64,000 bases of DNA from Cardiocondyla obscurior (lineage: Eukaryota > Arthropoda > Insecta > Hymenoptera > Formicidae): NCBI RefSeq assembly GCF_019399895.1, contig NC_091871.1, positions 7,159,001-7,223,000 of the forward strand, read 5' to 3'. The position numbers were made by a program, and so were the translations under genes. Below, one piece after another: positions 1-11,900 of the stretch; within the stretch, counting starts at the first letter, position 1, and every line of letters begins with the position of its first letter. The notes beneath the pieces were generated by a model, which had not been told where the DNA came from, ran no database searches, and was given only the letters and a program-made list of their open reading frames with translations.

Positions 1-184
1 GGACCGAGATCGCCATCATCATTGCCGCCACCGCCGCCGCCGCTGCCGTCTGTCTCGGCCACCGGGGCCGTCGTCGCCTCGGCGGCGAGCGTCGCGCGCC
101 CGGGCGACGTAGACGCCCGGATGGAAAAAGGACGAGCCGGTCCCTCGGCTACGTCGCGACGATCGCGCGGCTCGGATTGCTCAC
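1..184 (-). other. first intron (part) of the importin-beta-like gene
   Basis: The sequence to the left of the minus-strand donor at 184-183 (GTGAGC) is GC-rich with GCC/GTC repeats and has no recognisable coding exon. It is read as the start of intron 1 of the gene whose first exon ends at 185. The rest of that gene lies outside the window. Confidence 0.4.
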
Positions 185-245
185 CTGACGAGACGGTCCT
201 CTCGAGGACTTGGATCAGCTGCAACGTCGTCGGATCCATCTGCAT
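185..245 (-). CDS. first coding exon of an importin subunit beta-1-like gene (partial)
   Basis: On the minus strand an ATG at 245 opens a frame reading MQMDPTTLQLIQVLERTVSS, followed by one base of the next codon and a strong donor CAG|GTGAGC. A second ATG at 239 would give MDPTTLQL. The segment LIQVLERTVSS resembles the extreme N-terminus of importin-beta/karyopherin-beta1 proteins (pattern L-I-x-x-L-E-[KR]-T-V-S, first HEAT repeat). Those carry NLS cargo through nuclear pores in a Ran-dependent way. The match rests on about ten residues, so the family call is tentative. The other open frame here (369 to 181) has no family resemblance. The gene runs leftwards out of the window, in the same direction as Hr38. 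Confidence 0.42.
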
Positions 246-1200
246 GGCTAACAGCGAATCGGTCCCGTTCACGGCGCGATACGACACGGCACTCGCGACT
301 CGACGCGAGAAAATTAACGTCTGTTCCCTGGTACGAAAAGTTCTCGTCACGACCGGCGGATATCCACATGTAGCCACCACCGACTCAACTGCCTTCGACG
401 TTCCCCCCACTCTGCCGTCTACTTCCTGCTGACCGCAGCGCCGCTCGAGCCTCGTCTAGTCGTCTGTCTCATTCGTGCCCGCCGCGCCCGCTGGACAACT
501 CCGTTCGCTCTCTCTCGCTCTAGGCCCGCCGTTTCTTTCGCGCAACGTGCGGCGGAGTGACACCCGGCTTGCACTTTGATATTCTCGCGCCCGCGACGAG
601 CAAACGACGAGCACGACGATGTGGAAGTCGCGGCGAGACGCTGGCGAGCGGACGCAAAGTCGGTAAGAAAATCGCAGCGAATGCGAAATCATCGTCGCGT
701 TTCTCCGCCGCGGCCGTGCCGCGTTTTTCGCGAGTACGGACTACTTTCTCGTCGTTCTAGAGGATTCGCGTAACTTCGCATGCGCCGACGGATGCGCGTA
801 CGGCACCTGGCACCACTAGGAGCAAGTGCATCGGGTGCTGGTCGCCGCTATTTGTCGCCATTACCCTGTCGTGCGTTTCTGCGCAAGATTGGCCGTTGGC
901 GTACTTTTCGTTTGGTTTGAAACAAACTTTTCGACCGCGTCTCGCTTCTCTTTCGCAATACATCAGTGAACTCGGGCCGCTCCTACGTTCTTGAGCCTTC
1001 ATTTCGCACGCGCCGGATACCTCGCGCCGAGCGGCATCTCGTCGTTTGAAAAGTAACGTTAATTCGGACAACGCGCGAGCACAAGCTTCAGCGCCAACGA
1101 AGCAGCGCGGAATTGACGCCAAGTCCATCGGGAATCGTTCGAGACGAAGAACGGGGGTGCCGAAATCTTTGTGACGAAAGGTATACGCGCGCTTTTAAAT
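246..1200 (-). promoter_or_regulatory. CpG-rich 5' flank of the importin-like gene
   Basis: This stretch is dense in CG dinucleotides up to about 760 and then grades into mixed sequence. It lies directly upstream of the candidate initiator ATG at 245, so it should hold the 5' UTR and promoter. No TATA box was seen at a convincing place. The open frames here (for example 757-1128 minus) look like chance frames in GC-rich DNA. Confidence 0.35.
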
Positions 1201-1271
1201 AGCTACTAATTAGATATCAGATGTATATGTTTAATGCTAAATGTTTAATGCAGAATCCGGAGGTGCAAGAT

Positions 1272-1442
1272 GTTGAACGTCGAATGCTGGATGCATTGAA
1301 TGTTGGACGCTGGACGCTGGATTTGCCGAACGTTGGACGCTGGACGCTGGATTTGCCGAACGTTGGACACTGGACGCTGAATATGCTGAACGTTGGGTGC
1401 TCGACGACGCTGGACATGCTAACGTTGGGTGCTGGACGCTGG
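1272..1442. repeat. 30-bp minisatellite, about 5.6 units
   Basis: Units start at 1272, 1302, 1332, 1362, 1392 and 1424. Units 2 and 3 (1302-1361) are identical, built on GTTGGACGCTGGACGCTGG plus an 11-base tail. The others differ by substitutions and one 2-base insertion (unit at 1392). A nested GGACGCT heptamer is repeated within units. Because 30 is a multiple of three, several frames stay open on both strands. This explains the overlapping open frames here without a gene. Confidence 0.9.
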
Positions 1443-1837
1443 AAACAATGCTGGAGGCGACCTGAGGCATCGAACAACGGTGGAGCAGCCGCAGATTGAT
1501 GTTGCAGCTCGACATTTCGGATGCAGTCGCTCCCGCCGCTGTTCATCGTTCCGGTGAGTCGCAATTTTTAATTATTACGCAGTAGATCGATTTAGAGAAG
1601 AGATTGGAAAAATGGAAGGAGAACGCTGATTAACAGAACGTACAAGAGCCGATTTACCGTTTTAGTAGATTTAATGAAACGATATACAGAATACATTTGC
1701 TTTCATAATGCATCGCAACGCATTCTCGCGTGCCTTACCATCTATATCACATGTCAATTTTTTTTTTTTTATTTATAAAATATAATCGTCATAATTTCTT
1801 TGTTCTTGCATCTTGCCTTTGAACTGCCTTTTCGTCA

Positions 1838-1973
1838 TATATATCGAAAGTATATATATATATATATGTATGTATATATTTATATTTATTTATATATGTA
1901 TAATATATTTATATCTGCATTTATATATACATATATATATATGTATATATATATATATGTATATATATATTAT
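1838..1973. repeat. TA-rich microsatellite
   Basis: Long, interrupted TA/TATG dinucleotide repeats. The open frames over it encode only Y/I/M/F low-complexity strings. Confidence 0.9.
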
Positions 1974-4900
1974 TTCAAGCGAAAGGGAATTGTCTTGTGG
2001 CTCGGCACAAAATTAATAACGAACCAGGCCGAAAAAAAAAAGTTCCACGAATGTGCGCGCGCGTGTACATGTATGTGTGCGTGTGTGTATCAATATTCGC
2101 GTTACGACAACATTACACAGTGACATATTCACACGATACTATACTATTCATCGCTCTTACGATCGACAGTCGTATGGAGAAAAAGATCAGGTGATCGGTC
2201 CCGAGCGTTCTCCTCTTTTTTTCCATTTCTTTATTGTCAGTCCGTCGTCGTTACATCTGCTTCACGTTTAGCCTCTCTTTTTTTTTTTATTTTACACGTC
2301 AACTAGAGCAGTCACATATTTTTGCGATGCAATTGATATCGATCTATTAGCATACGGCCGTCGATACGTTATTTCCTTCGAAATTCTCTCGTCTCTCTTT
2401 TCGTAATTAATATATTCGATTGTGTGCATCACGTAATACTTGGCATACAAAAAAAAGGAAAAGAGGAGAAGATAAGTAGATCGAAAGACCTGGTGCTTCT
2501 AGTGTGAATTATCTTGTGACACTTACATGAATTTTTGTTGTTTTCCATTCTCTCTCTTTTTTTTTTCTTTTTTGCGTAGACACATGTTCGTTCTTATTAA
2601 TTCGCTAAATGTATTTTCGGTACAACGCTCATGTTCCAGTACGTATGCTGATAATACGTACTTTTGAAGTACATTTGTCGTACGTTCATAAACTCGGGGT
2701 TTTGTATTTTTATTTTTTTTTTTTAAGCGTGCGAACGTTTGTACGACAGAGTGAAAATTAAAACGAATTTAATCGACATTGCGTTCATAACGTAATTAAA
2801 TAATTAGGTACTTACATAAAACGCACGTTCTTTTCAATGCGCTTGACAATGATTATGAAAATTACATGAGAAAATTAATTTTGCTTTAAATAATGAAGAA
2901 AGTTGAAAGAGCTTTGACGAAAAACGTTAGAGAGACAAAGATAGTATCTCGAAACATAGTATCTCGAAATCATTCAGGAAGTACAGGGAAAATTAAAATT
3001 TTACATAATATATTATATCTTTTATAACATCGTGATTACCTTTCCGTCACCGGTGAACTTTTGAAGAATCGAGAATTTCCGTACAGTTTTTTTCGCACAG
3101 CGAAATACTCTATCGCAAACGTCCGCCGCTTTACGAATCGGCAACAGATAACGGCCCCTCGAATAAATTCAGTTACGACATCAATCGAGAAAATAATTTA
3201 TTAACAAATTTTGAAGAGATATTAAATAATCTGTTGATCGAACATTTATTGCATACATCGATGAAACAGGGAAAAAGGGATAAATTTACACCTAACGGAA
3301 TTGACTGTTATTTTCGTTACAATAATGACAGATAATCGATTTTAAACAACAATATCGGAACGAATCTCGTCGTGAGGACGACTTTGCCGCTCACAACCCG
3401 AATCCAATTTTCCCACCCTCCCTGTTCCTACCGCCGTTTTTTTCTTTCTCGCGCTCCCTTCATTCTCGCCTGTTTCTCTTTATGACAATTTCTCGTAAAA
3501 AATAATTCGCCGCGGCGTTGGGTCCAGGGATGATTTTCCGCGATCAGGAGCGGAAGACATCAGCTTCGCGCGCACTCTTCTCTTCACGCGGACTCTCGTT
3601 AAGAAAAAATATACATAGGAACAAAAAATATATCTCCCCGAAACCCTTATCTTCCACATAACGAAGGCCGTGACTCGTCGGGGTTTCCCTCGCTCCAATC
3701 AAGTTCATTACGTAATTAAGACCTCTCTCTACGACCCGACAGTTCCTCTCCCGAAATCTCCTCTGGACTCAACACCCTATTTGCGCGAGCGAGAAAATCG
3801 ATTTCCATGTTCGAGGGTTTCTACACGTTCCATCTAACGATGAAGACTGATATGAAGATAGAGTAAGGCGAATATCGAGCGAAAAGTATTTCCCTTCGAG
3901 AATTCTAATTGCGCCAAGACATTTCTTACAAATGTAGAAAATTATTTCCCTCTCGGTTTATTATATTGCCGCAGATCGATGCCAAGGTGTTACCCCGATC
4001 TTTACGCTCATCGTTATATAAAATTATCTGTCTTCTTTTTCTCACAATTCGCTCGCCTAGCGCGTTTATCAAATACTTATCCTTGCAACGGACGGAAAAT
4101 ATTTATATTTATCGAGACGTTATTCGGTAAATACACTTCAAAGCTCAACGATTAACATTTTCTACGCGCTTAGAAATATTTGTTCGCAATTTCTCATAGC
4201 TAAACAGGTTTTTTTTTTCTTTTTTTTTTTCTTCAAAAAGCGTCGACTTTTCAAAATTCTAAAAAGGCAAGATTTTTGTATCTCTAAAATTCTTCGATCG
4301 TTAGACAAAATACTTCTTATTTCTCGCTTTATAAAATATCCTGACGGAACATTGGCATCAGTCTGGTATCGTTAAGAACTGCTTTATCTTATTGCTATCG
4401 AATTCGTGGCGCGAATTAGTTCTCCCGAGCCGGAAACGAGCTTTTCCAAAAATTTGTATCCTTCGAACAGGAGCAGAATCGATGTCTCTCGCACGCGTTA
4501 TCTTAATTTCGATCGCAAGGGTCGCTCAAGTCTTTATACCCTCGGATCCTGTTTACCTTGCATTCTTACCGGGCATTTTGTCTTTTGAACACTTGCGCGC
4601 GTATCCAATTGCAAACGTGTAACATCATCGTGTTGACGAATCATTTGATACGCGAGGAAACGCGTTTACAAACGCGGCGATCTTTTGAGAAAAAAAAAAA
4701 TATGAATCCGATTATTCGTAGCTTTTCGTATCGACGTCGGATTTTACGCTCGCTGGAAACGAAATTAATTTCTTCTTTAAAGATTAAGTAGAGCATCAAG
4801 ATCGATTGTTTAAAAACGTCATAGCTAGTGATCAATAAGTGCGTGACACGTACATGCGATATAAAAGTTGTGCCTATATATTGATCATTATAGAAACGAT

Positions 4901-7900
4901 GTCCATTGTCTTTCCCATGTGTGTTAATTATTATTATAATTTTAATGTAAGACGCGCTGCAAATTTTAAAATATATTTCCAATGTATCATCGATATCGAG
5001 ATCTTACGGTACGATCGTATTAATGTGAGATAAATATCTCACCTATTTAAATTTTCAATTTTCCATTTTTCATCGCGAGCAATAAATTACGATCGGACTT
5101 TGAATTGTTACAGGACACCGTTCCTTTATATATAATATTATTAAATATTACAAGTACTAATTAATCCTTTACGGTCAAAATTAGTTTACGGCTACACTCG
5201 GCAATTAAATATTATTAGTCGCAGCTAATATTATCACGCTGATTGCCTTTCTGATAAACGCACGACGCTATTACGGCGTCGTGTTCGCAAATTATTTCGC
5301 CTAATTTAGATTGATCCTCGCACTCGGTGGTGCCGATGTTCGTCAGTCCGTAAAGCATTAAATTTGTCAGCGATAAGAATCGAGCGTAATTTCCGAAGTC
5401 GCAAAACTTTTTCGAAATCGATACGATTGAACAATGATAAAATATATCCGTTTCCAGCGACAGTCGCGATTGTTTGATTATTTCTTATTGTTAGTTCTTC
5501 CTTGCATTGTCGTGCATCGCCAATCGAGAATAGCACGTGAGCGATGTTATCTTAACGGAATGCATAGGGCATTATTTTAATTAATACAGTAAATCGCGAT
5601 CGCAGATCTGAAAGTTAAATTCGATTTCGATCTCCGCCACGTTTGCAAACCGTCACACATTTGCAGATACGCACGACTTTAAATTAACATTTACACATAT
5701 AATTAAGATATCTATTGTGCACGTACAGGTAAAATGTGGGTTTTCCGCTTGTGTGTATGTGTTCGTGTAATGTGTGCGTGTCGCGTATGTTTACGTGTAC
5801 GTGTGGATCGCGATATAAGGACAATGCCTGATCTGTCGTATTACGAAGCTCGGATCGCATTGCGACGGCGACGGTGGCTATCGTAAGATTACACAGGCAA
5901 AGGTAACTGAGCTTGAACAAAAATAGATCTCAGGATTATCCGACGTAGTTTGAGAAAGCAATTAAGTAAAGAAATCATAACGATTTAGCTACTATCGCTC
6001 TTATAAACATTATCTCTTTCAACGTAGAAACAAAAAAATAAAATAAACCTATAATTATATATAAAAAAAAAAATCTTAAAAGCTACAGAAAAATTGATAA
6101 AAAAATCTAATAACTTTAACAATAAAAATAATAAAAGCTCTAATAACGTTACGCAATTACTTTCAAATTAAGACAAAAGGCGAGTGAGGAGATGCTTAAA
6201 AAAAAACTTTTTTTTCATATTTAAATATATTTTAAATATATTCAACATTCGGTGAAAAATAATCGTGAAATCCCTTTTCGCTTCAATGCCGAGTTATTCC
6301 CGATATGCAATCTTACTTCATCTTACGATACTTAAACGTGGATAAAATATCAAGTTATACATCAAAAAACAGAGATGCATGTCGACTGCGGTAATCTTGG
6401 CGGCGAAGAAACGCCTGTTTGAGGGCCTCGGCCAGCATATCTCGCCGTCTATCGCGTCGATCGTAGGATACTGGTACGATGAGGGGGGGAAAAGGGGGTT
6501 TTTAACGACGACGACGTCAACGACGGCGAAGCTTACTGTAGCGAGGCAATGGTAACACAAGGTGGTAGTAAAGGTAACGCTGGTAACAGTGGTAGTAGTG
6601 GTAGTAACGCCATAGAGTAGTAACGCTATCAATGAGTAGTAGTAAGTATAACAGTATAGTAAAGTAGTAGTTGTAATAGTTAAGTAGTAATAGCGGCGCG
6701 TTATACGTATATAAATAGGACACTCTACGTTAGTTTGATTAAAAAAGTAAATGTCATAACGTAATAGGTAACTTTAAGCCGGGCCAGTCTCGCCGTCATC
6801 TCGCGCCGAGTGTCGGCCGGTCTTTTTTCTTTTTCCCTCCGGACGAGACGGGCCCGTAATTGTTCGCCTTAGCTCTCTAAAATCACATAAACGCAAGAGT
6901 TTGTGGTAAAAAGTCGATCGATATCGACTATGCGCTTCGGACGACGCTTCGAACGGCATCGACAATACCGAGCCCGTTCGCGAATGCATGAGAGGAGAAA
7001 CGGAAGTCGCGGGACGCGCGGAATTCGCGAAGTAGCCTTCGAGAGCGTAAAACGTATAAACTGCATTGTGAGGCTGCGAAATAATATCCGTTTATATGCG
7101 TGGCTTCGTTCTCGACGTCGGAATACGTAGTTAGAATGAGAGCCGACTCGGTCCACTTGACGATTTTTGAATTTCCGATTATTCCGGGACCGTTTATAAA
7201 TTATTTTCGCACGCGCGTAATCGTAATGTGCTTGTAAAATACTTATGACAATAAGACGATGGACGTCCAAGACAGTTAAATTTTTTAACGACATTAAAGG
7301 CTGGAATATCTAAAACATGTAAAAAGTGTGTATAAAAGTACCGCTAGATCGAAATGCTTCTAATCGAGTAATTCTCGACTTTCCCCGCAATTTACGATTA
7401 AACTCGAAAGATAATAGCGCCGCTCATTTTTCCATTAGCACAGACACCCCCGAGAGGCGCGTAATTGCAACCCGCGTTGCAGCTTTAAATGCACGTGGAC
7501 GCGTAGCTTTCGCTTGTATCTCGCGATCGGTTATCAAGGGCGAGCTTTCCCCGTTCGATACTCTTCATCGTGCTCGATCATATTTGCCTCGAGAATGCAA
7601 AAGCGCGCACGTTATCGTGACAGCCGTGTCCGCGATTGTAAAATAACCGCGAGTAAATAAAAGAAGATACTTAACTTGAACGCAACATAGAACCGCGGCG
7701 ATTTCTCGTCATGCATTCGAGCGGGCGATCGATGCATCCGCACTCGGCATCGTCCGGCCATCGAGAAGCGCGACCGATAGTCACATCCTATGTCTACTGT
7801 TCAAACGGACGGAGGGCGTCCGCCCTTCCCGCCGTTAGCTCTGATATGTTGCGAGTCGCCGATGCGTTCTCTCGTGACGGGCAAAGATATTGCCGAAGGG

Positions 7901-8679
7901 TATAGCGCGCGGTCCAAGTAGTGGCGGGTCGCATGGATCGTAGGAAGCGACGAAGCGAGCCGAGCAGCGAGCACGGAGAGCCTCGTACAAACTAGGTAGA
8001 AAAGTGAGAAAAATCCGCGCGGAGAGCCTTCTTGCGAGAATGAGGGAGAGATCCTCTCTCCGATCCACCGAAATCCGCGCGGAGTCTACTACAGCTAGAA
8101 GGGAGAATAGCGAAATCGCCGCGGCCCGCCTCGCGCTTTCTTCCTCCGCCTGCGCCTGTCGTTCCGTCTCCGCTCCGATCCCGCTCGCCAGCGGCAGTAT
8201 CAGCAGCGGCGCAACAACAACGGCAACTACAATAGTGCAGGTTACCACTAGTAGTATAACAACGATGTGTGACACCCGCCACCCGGGCACGTCGCGCATG
8301 CAGGGACCTACGTCAAGACGTTCTGTACACTTACGTTCGCACAGGAGGCACACGTTCCGCTTGCATTCACATATACGCAACACTTATACGCTCATACGTA
8401 CAAGAAACTTTCGCTTAAGTTTAACGCGCTCGCTCGCACGACCGGCGACGGCTCTCTTCGCTCTTCCCGCTTGACGAGCCCTTCCAGGATGTCCTTCGAG
8501 AGGACGCCGTTGGAACGCCAAGAACCAAACGTACCCGCGGAGATCGCGCGAGATTACACGTAAGAAGAAAATAAAGCTACGTGTAATACGAACTAAGAAG
8601 GATGCAATTAGAACGAAGATAACGCAACCGCATGGGTCTGAGAAAGTAATTGTTCTATGCGCTGGCGAGGCTGCTCGGT
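1974..8679. other. AT-rich region between Hr38 and the importin-like gene; probable Hr38 3' UTR at its right end
   Basis: No recognisable coding exon was found over this 6.7 kb. The right end directly follows the Hr38 stop codon (8682-8680, minus) and must contain its 3' UTR. No single convincing poly(A) signal could be chosen: minus-strand ATTAAA/AATAAA words appear only well to the left (for example near 5575 and 3196). A degenerate GTA-repeat tract lies at 6560-6690. A 14-base direct repeat AAATCCGCGCGGAG sits at 8011 and 8071. Confidence 0.5.
6560..6690. repeat. degenerate (GTA)n tract
   Basis: Runs of GGTAGT, AGTAGT and GTAAC trinucleotide units, imperfect throughout. It gives Y/L/T-rich open frames on the minus strand that are not believed to be genes. 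Confidence 0.7.
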
Positions 8680-8936
8680 TTAGAAGGGCAGGCTGCCGAC
8701 GAACATCGTCTCGATCAGGGGTGGCGTCGGCACCAGGTCCTCCAGCTTCAGGTAGAAGATCCGCTGGAGGCCCTGGACCGAGAGACTCCTCAGCTCCGGT
8801 ATCTTCCCCAGCAGGTACGACAGGTACTGCGACTTCCTCTGCGCCTCGGCGTTGTAGGTCACATGGTCGCGCAAGGACGACACAATTTTCATCTGCAACT
8901 GCTCCATGCGCTGCGGTTCTTTCAATCCGTACCTCT
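8680..8936 (-). CDS. Hr38: Hr38 last coding exon: C-terminal ligand-binding domain and AF-2
   Basis: The acceptor ...ACTTTCAG is followed by AG-AGG-TAC, completing a split GAG codon, then RYGLKEPQRMEQLQ. This matches the conserved NR4A ERHGLKEP segment. Next come LGKIPELRSLSVQGLQRIF and LKLEDLVP, near-invariant in NR4A helices 10/11. The exon ends PPLIETMFVGSLPF-stop, the NR4A helix-12/AF-2 tail with the typical terminal LPF. The 204-residue open frame over the same DNA in another frame is a shadow. Confidence 0.97.
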
Positions 8937-11900
8937 CTGAAAGTATGCGACAGCAGCCCGGATAAGAAACGGAAAAGCGCGAATTCTTCAAGATTCACGA
9001 ATTGCCACTGAAAGCTCCGTCGACCGGTAATAAAATTTCGCGCGTAATTCCGGGCGCTTTTATCGATTGAATTTTACATCGTTATCGGAAGTTATGATAA
9101 TGCAGACGACGGAAAATTAAATTTCGCGTTATCGGAAATCGCCGATGGCCGACGGAACGTTTTTACGGCTCGATATTTAATTGATACACCGCGAGCATTT
9201 AAGATTAATAGACGCTGGCAAATCAATTAAACCTCAATAATATCAGTCACTCGACCTTCGACACGTGGCCCGCACAAACACGGAAGCTCGAATTGAACCG
9301 CGCTTGTAAACCCGCACACCTGCATGTCTGGTTGCCAACGGGATCGCGTGCCGAACGAAGAACATCGTCGTACCTTTCGTCGGAACGTCAATAATTAACT
9401 GATTCGACGGATTAATTATTTACGTCGGCCGATATAACCGGAATACAGGTGGAGTGAGCTGGATAAGAAAAGATTGAAGCCGTCGTTGAAAACAAAAAAA
9501 AAAGCCGGAAAGCAAAGCCGCGGCGTGACAATTACGGCACGCGAATGTATAAAAAAAAAATTAATAATTAACACAGCAGTGGCAATCGCTTCGATCGTGA
9601 AGGGAAGTAATAATCGAGCACTCACCAGTAACCAGAGTAAGGGCGCACAGACAGGCGAAGGCGCTGATGTCGACTTCCAAAAAGTGGAGAGCCTTGCAAA
9701 AGTCGAGGATGCTGTGCAGCCAGTCGCCGAAGCTGCGCTGACATTGCTCCAGCGCGAGAACGACGCCGTTGCAGAAGACCAGTTTCGTGTCGTCCGGATT
9801 CGTGCGATACGCCAGCCTCAGCACGAACAATTCTAGGCTGGCCGATTGGAAGAGTAATTCCTGAAATCAGATTGCGTCACGGAATTGTTAACGCGAAATA
9901 TATTACTGCTTCAAAACAGTTTCGCGCTCGAGCTCGCGTCTCGAAACTAACGATGTGATCGTATGATTTTATTTAAATCGCGACGAAAAATTGGAGATGA
10001 ATCTCTCGTTCGTGGCAGCGCGTTAACAAATTAACATTTACTGTTCTGCTAAATAGTCTACTAGTCAGCCGAGTAACCGACCGCGTCAAAAGCTCGTCAA
10101 GATTGACCTTTTAGAAAATGTATGAGCTATCGATTTCTATAACCGTTACTTCCCAATAGATATCGTCGAAGAATTGATATCTGACCAGAAGTATAATGAA
10201 AGCCGATATTTTGATAAAATGATAGAAACAACGATAAACACTTTGCGAGCTCAAATCTGTCAAATCAAACTTTTTTTTTAAAGAATTTTTTAATCGTAAT
10301 ATATAATTCTTTTCGAAATATTTTTTTTTTTAATATTTTTAAGTCGTTGTAGATTAAACGTTATTTTAATTTTGATAAGTGCGACTCACCTGATCTTCCC
10401 GCACTAAATCCGTGAATCCCGGAATTTTGTCGGCGAAGTTTCGAATAACGTCGATCGAGGTTGTCAGCAGATTGTAGAATTGCTGGATTTTCTCAGCCTC
10501 GGTCATCGGAGGATCGCCCGGCCTAGGTTGCCGGTACTGCGAATAATCAAGACTGGCCTTGTCCGGCGTTGTGTCTAAATGGGCGCGAACTAGAGCAGTG
10601 ATCAAAGAGACCGGTGGGCTCGGTGGGGATTCTTGCGGTGACTTGGGCTTTGAAGGCAGCCTACCTCGACGGCCTTTCAGAGAATCTGTCCTCACAACCT
10701 GTTCGACAATTAATTGCGTCATTATCGCTTCGCTCGCGACAATTATAAATACTCTCGTCATTTTTTTTTTTAAAAGAAAAATTTAAGATAAAAAAATTAT
10801 ACATATTTTTTTTTACGACGTAACGAGATCGTTCGGTTACCTCTTTGACCATGCCAACCATCAGGCACTTCTGGAATCTGCAGAATTGGCAACGGTTTCG
10901 CCGACGTTTATCCACCGGGCAGGCTTTCTCGGCCAGGCACACGTACTTCGAGCCCTTCTGCACGGTCCTCTTGAAAAAGCCCTTGCAGCCTTCGCACGTG
11001 CGGACGCCGTAGTGCTGACACGCCGCGGTGTCACCGCACACGGCGCAGAGCTGGCTTGGGCTCGGAGGTGCGCGTTCGCCACTAGTACCGCTTCCGGGCG
11101 ACGGCGAACTGACGGTGGAACTCGCGGTACCGCCGCCGCGCGGCTTCGGGGAATCCGTGCTCCCACTACTGTTAACACGACACAGGACGCGCATTGATCT
11201 ATAACCCGTCGATAGTCAGAACAGGAATTTTTTCTCAAAAGCCCGCGTCTCCGTGTCCTCAAATTCACGCGTCGCAAAATCACGAGCGCGAAAATTCAGC
11301 TCGCGCCTATTTACTTTCCAAGATTACGGCCGCATTCAAAAGATCTGTCTCGCGCGCTGATTCAGACGACTTGCGCAATTAATTTTACTAATTCAAAGTT
11401 AATTAAAATATTATTCAAATCAAATCAAATATTTAAATTAAAATTTTGTATTTGTATTCATAAAATAATTTGACTCGGTAATTAATTGAAGTTACGAGTG
11501 ACCAAGTTAGGAAATTTTGAAAGAAAATATCATGCAAATATTATTAGAAAAATTCTTGTCTTCCGGACTTTGGAAATTTCGTTAATTTATACGGAGGAGC
11601 AATGAGACTTGAAATTAATTATATTAATTTAAAAAATATATATATATATATATTTTACCTTGCCGATTCGGATCTTTGAGTGGGCAGTGACGCCCTTCGC
11701 GACCGAGTGGCGCCAATGACGACGCTGGTATCGACGTTGGGACAAAGGTCTGTAGGAACTACGGGGGTGGTGACGCTGGCGATGGCTGACGGTGGCCCGT
11801 AGACCATGGGCATGGTGACTGCCACCCCGTAAGACGGGTCCTGCCGATGATTTGAAGGCGGGACGACCGCCGTCGCCGATGCGGGCGCTGACTCCGTCGG

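Noticed and set aside
8384..8998. 204-codon minus open frame, among the longest in the window
   Set aside because: It lies in a different frame over Hr38 exon 8, whose own frame matches NR4A residue by residue. It is a shadow.
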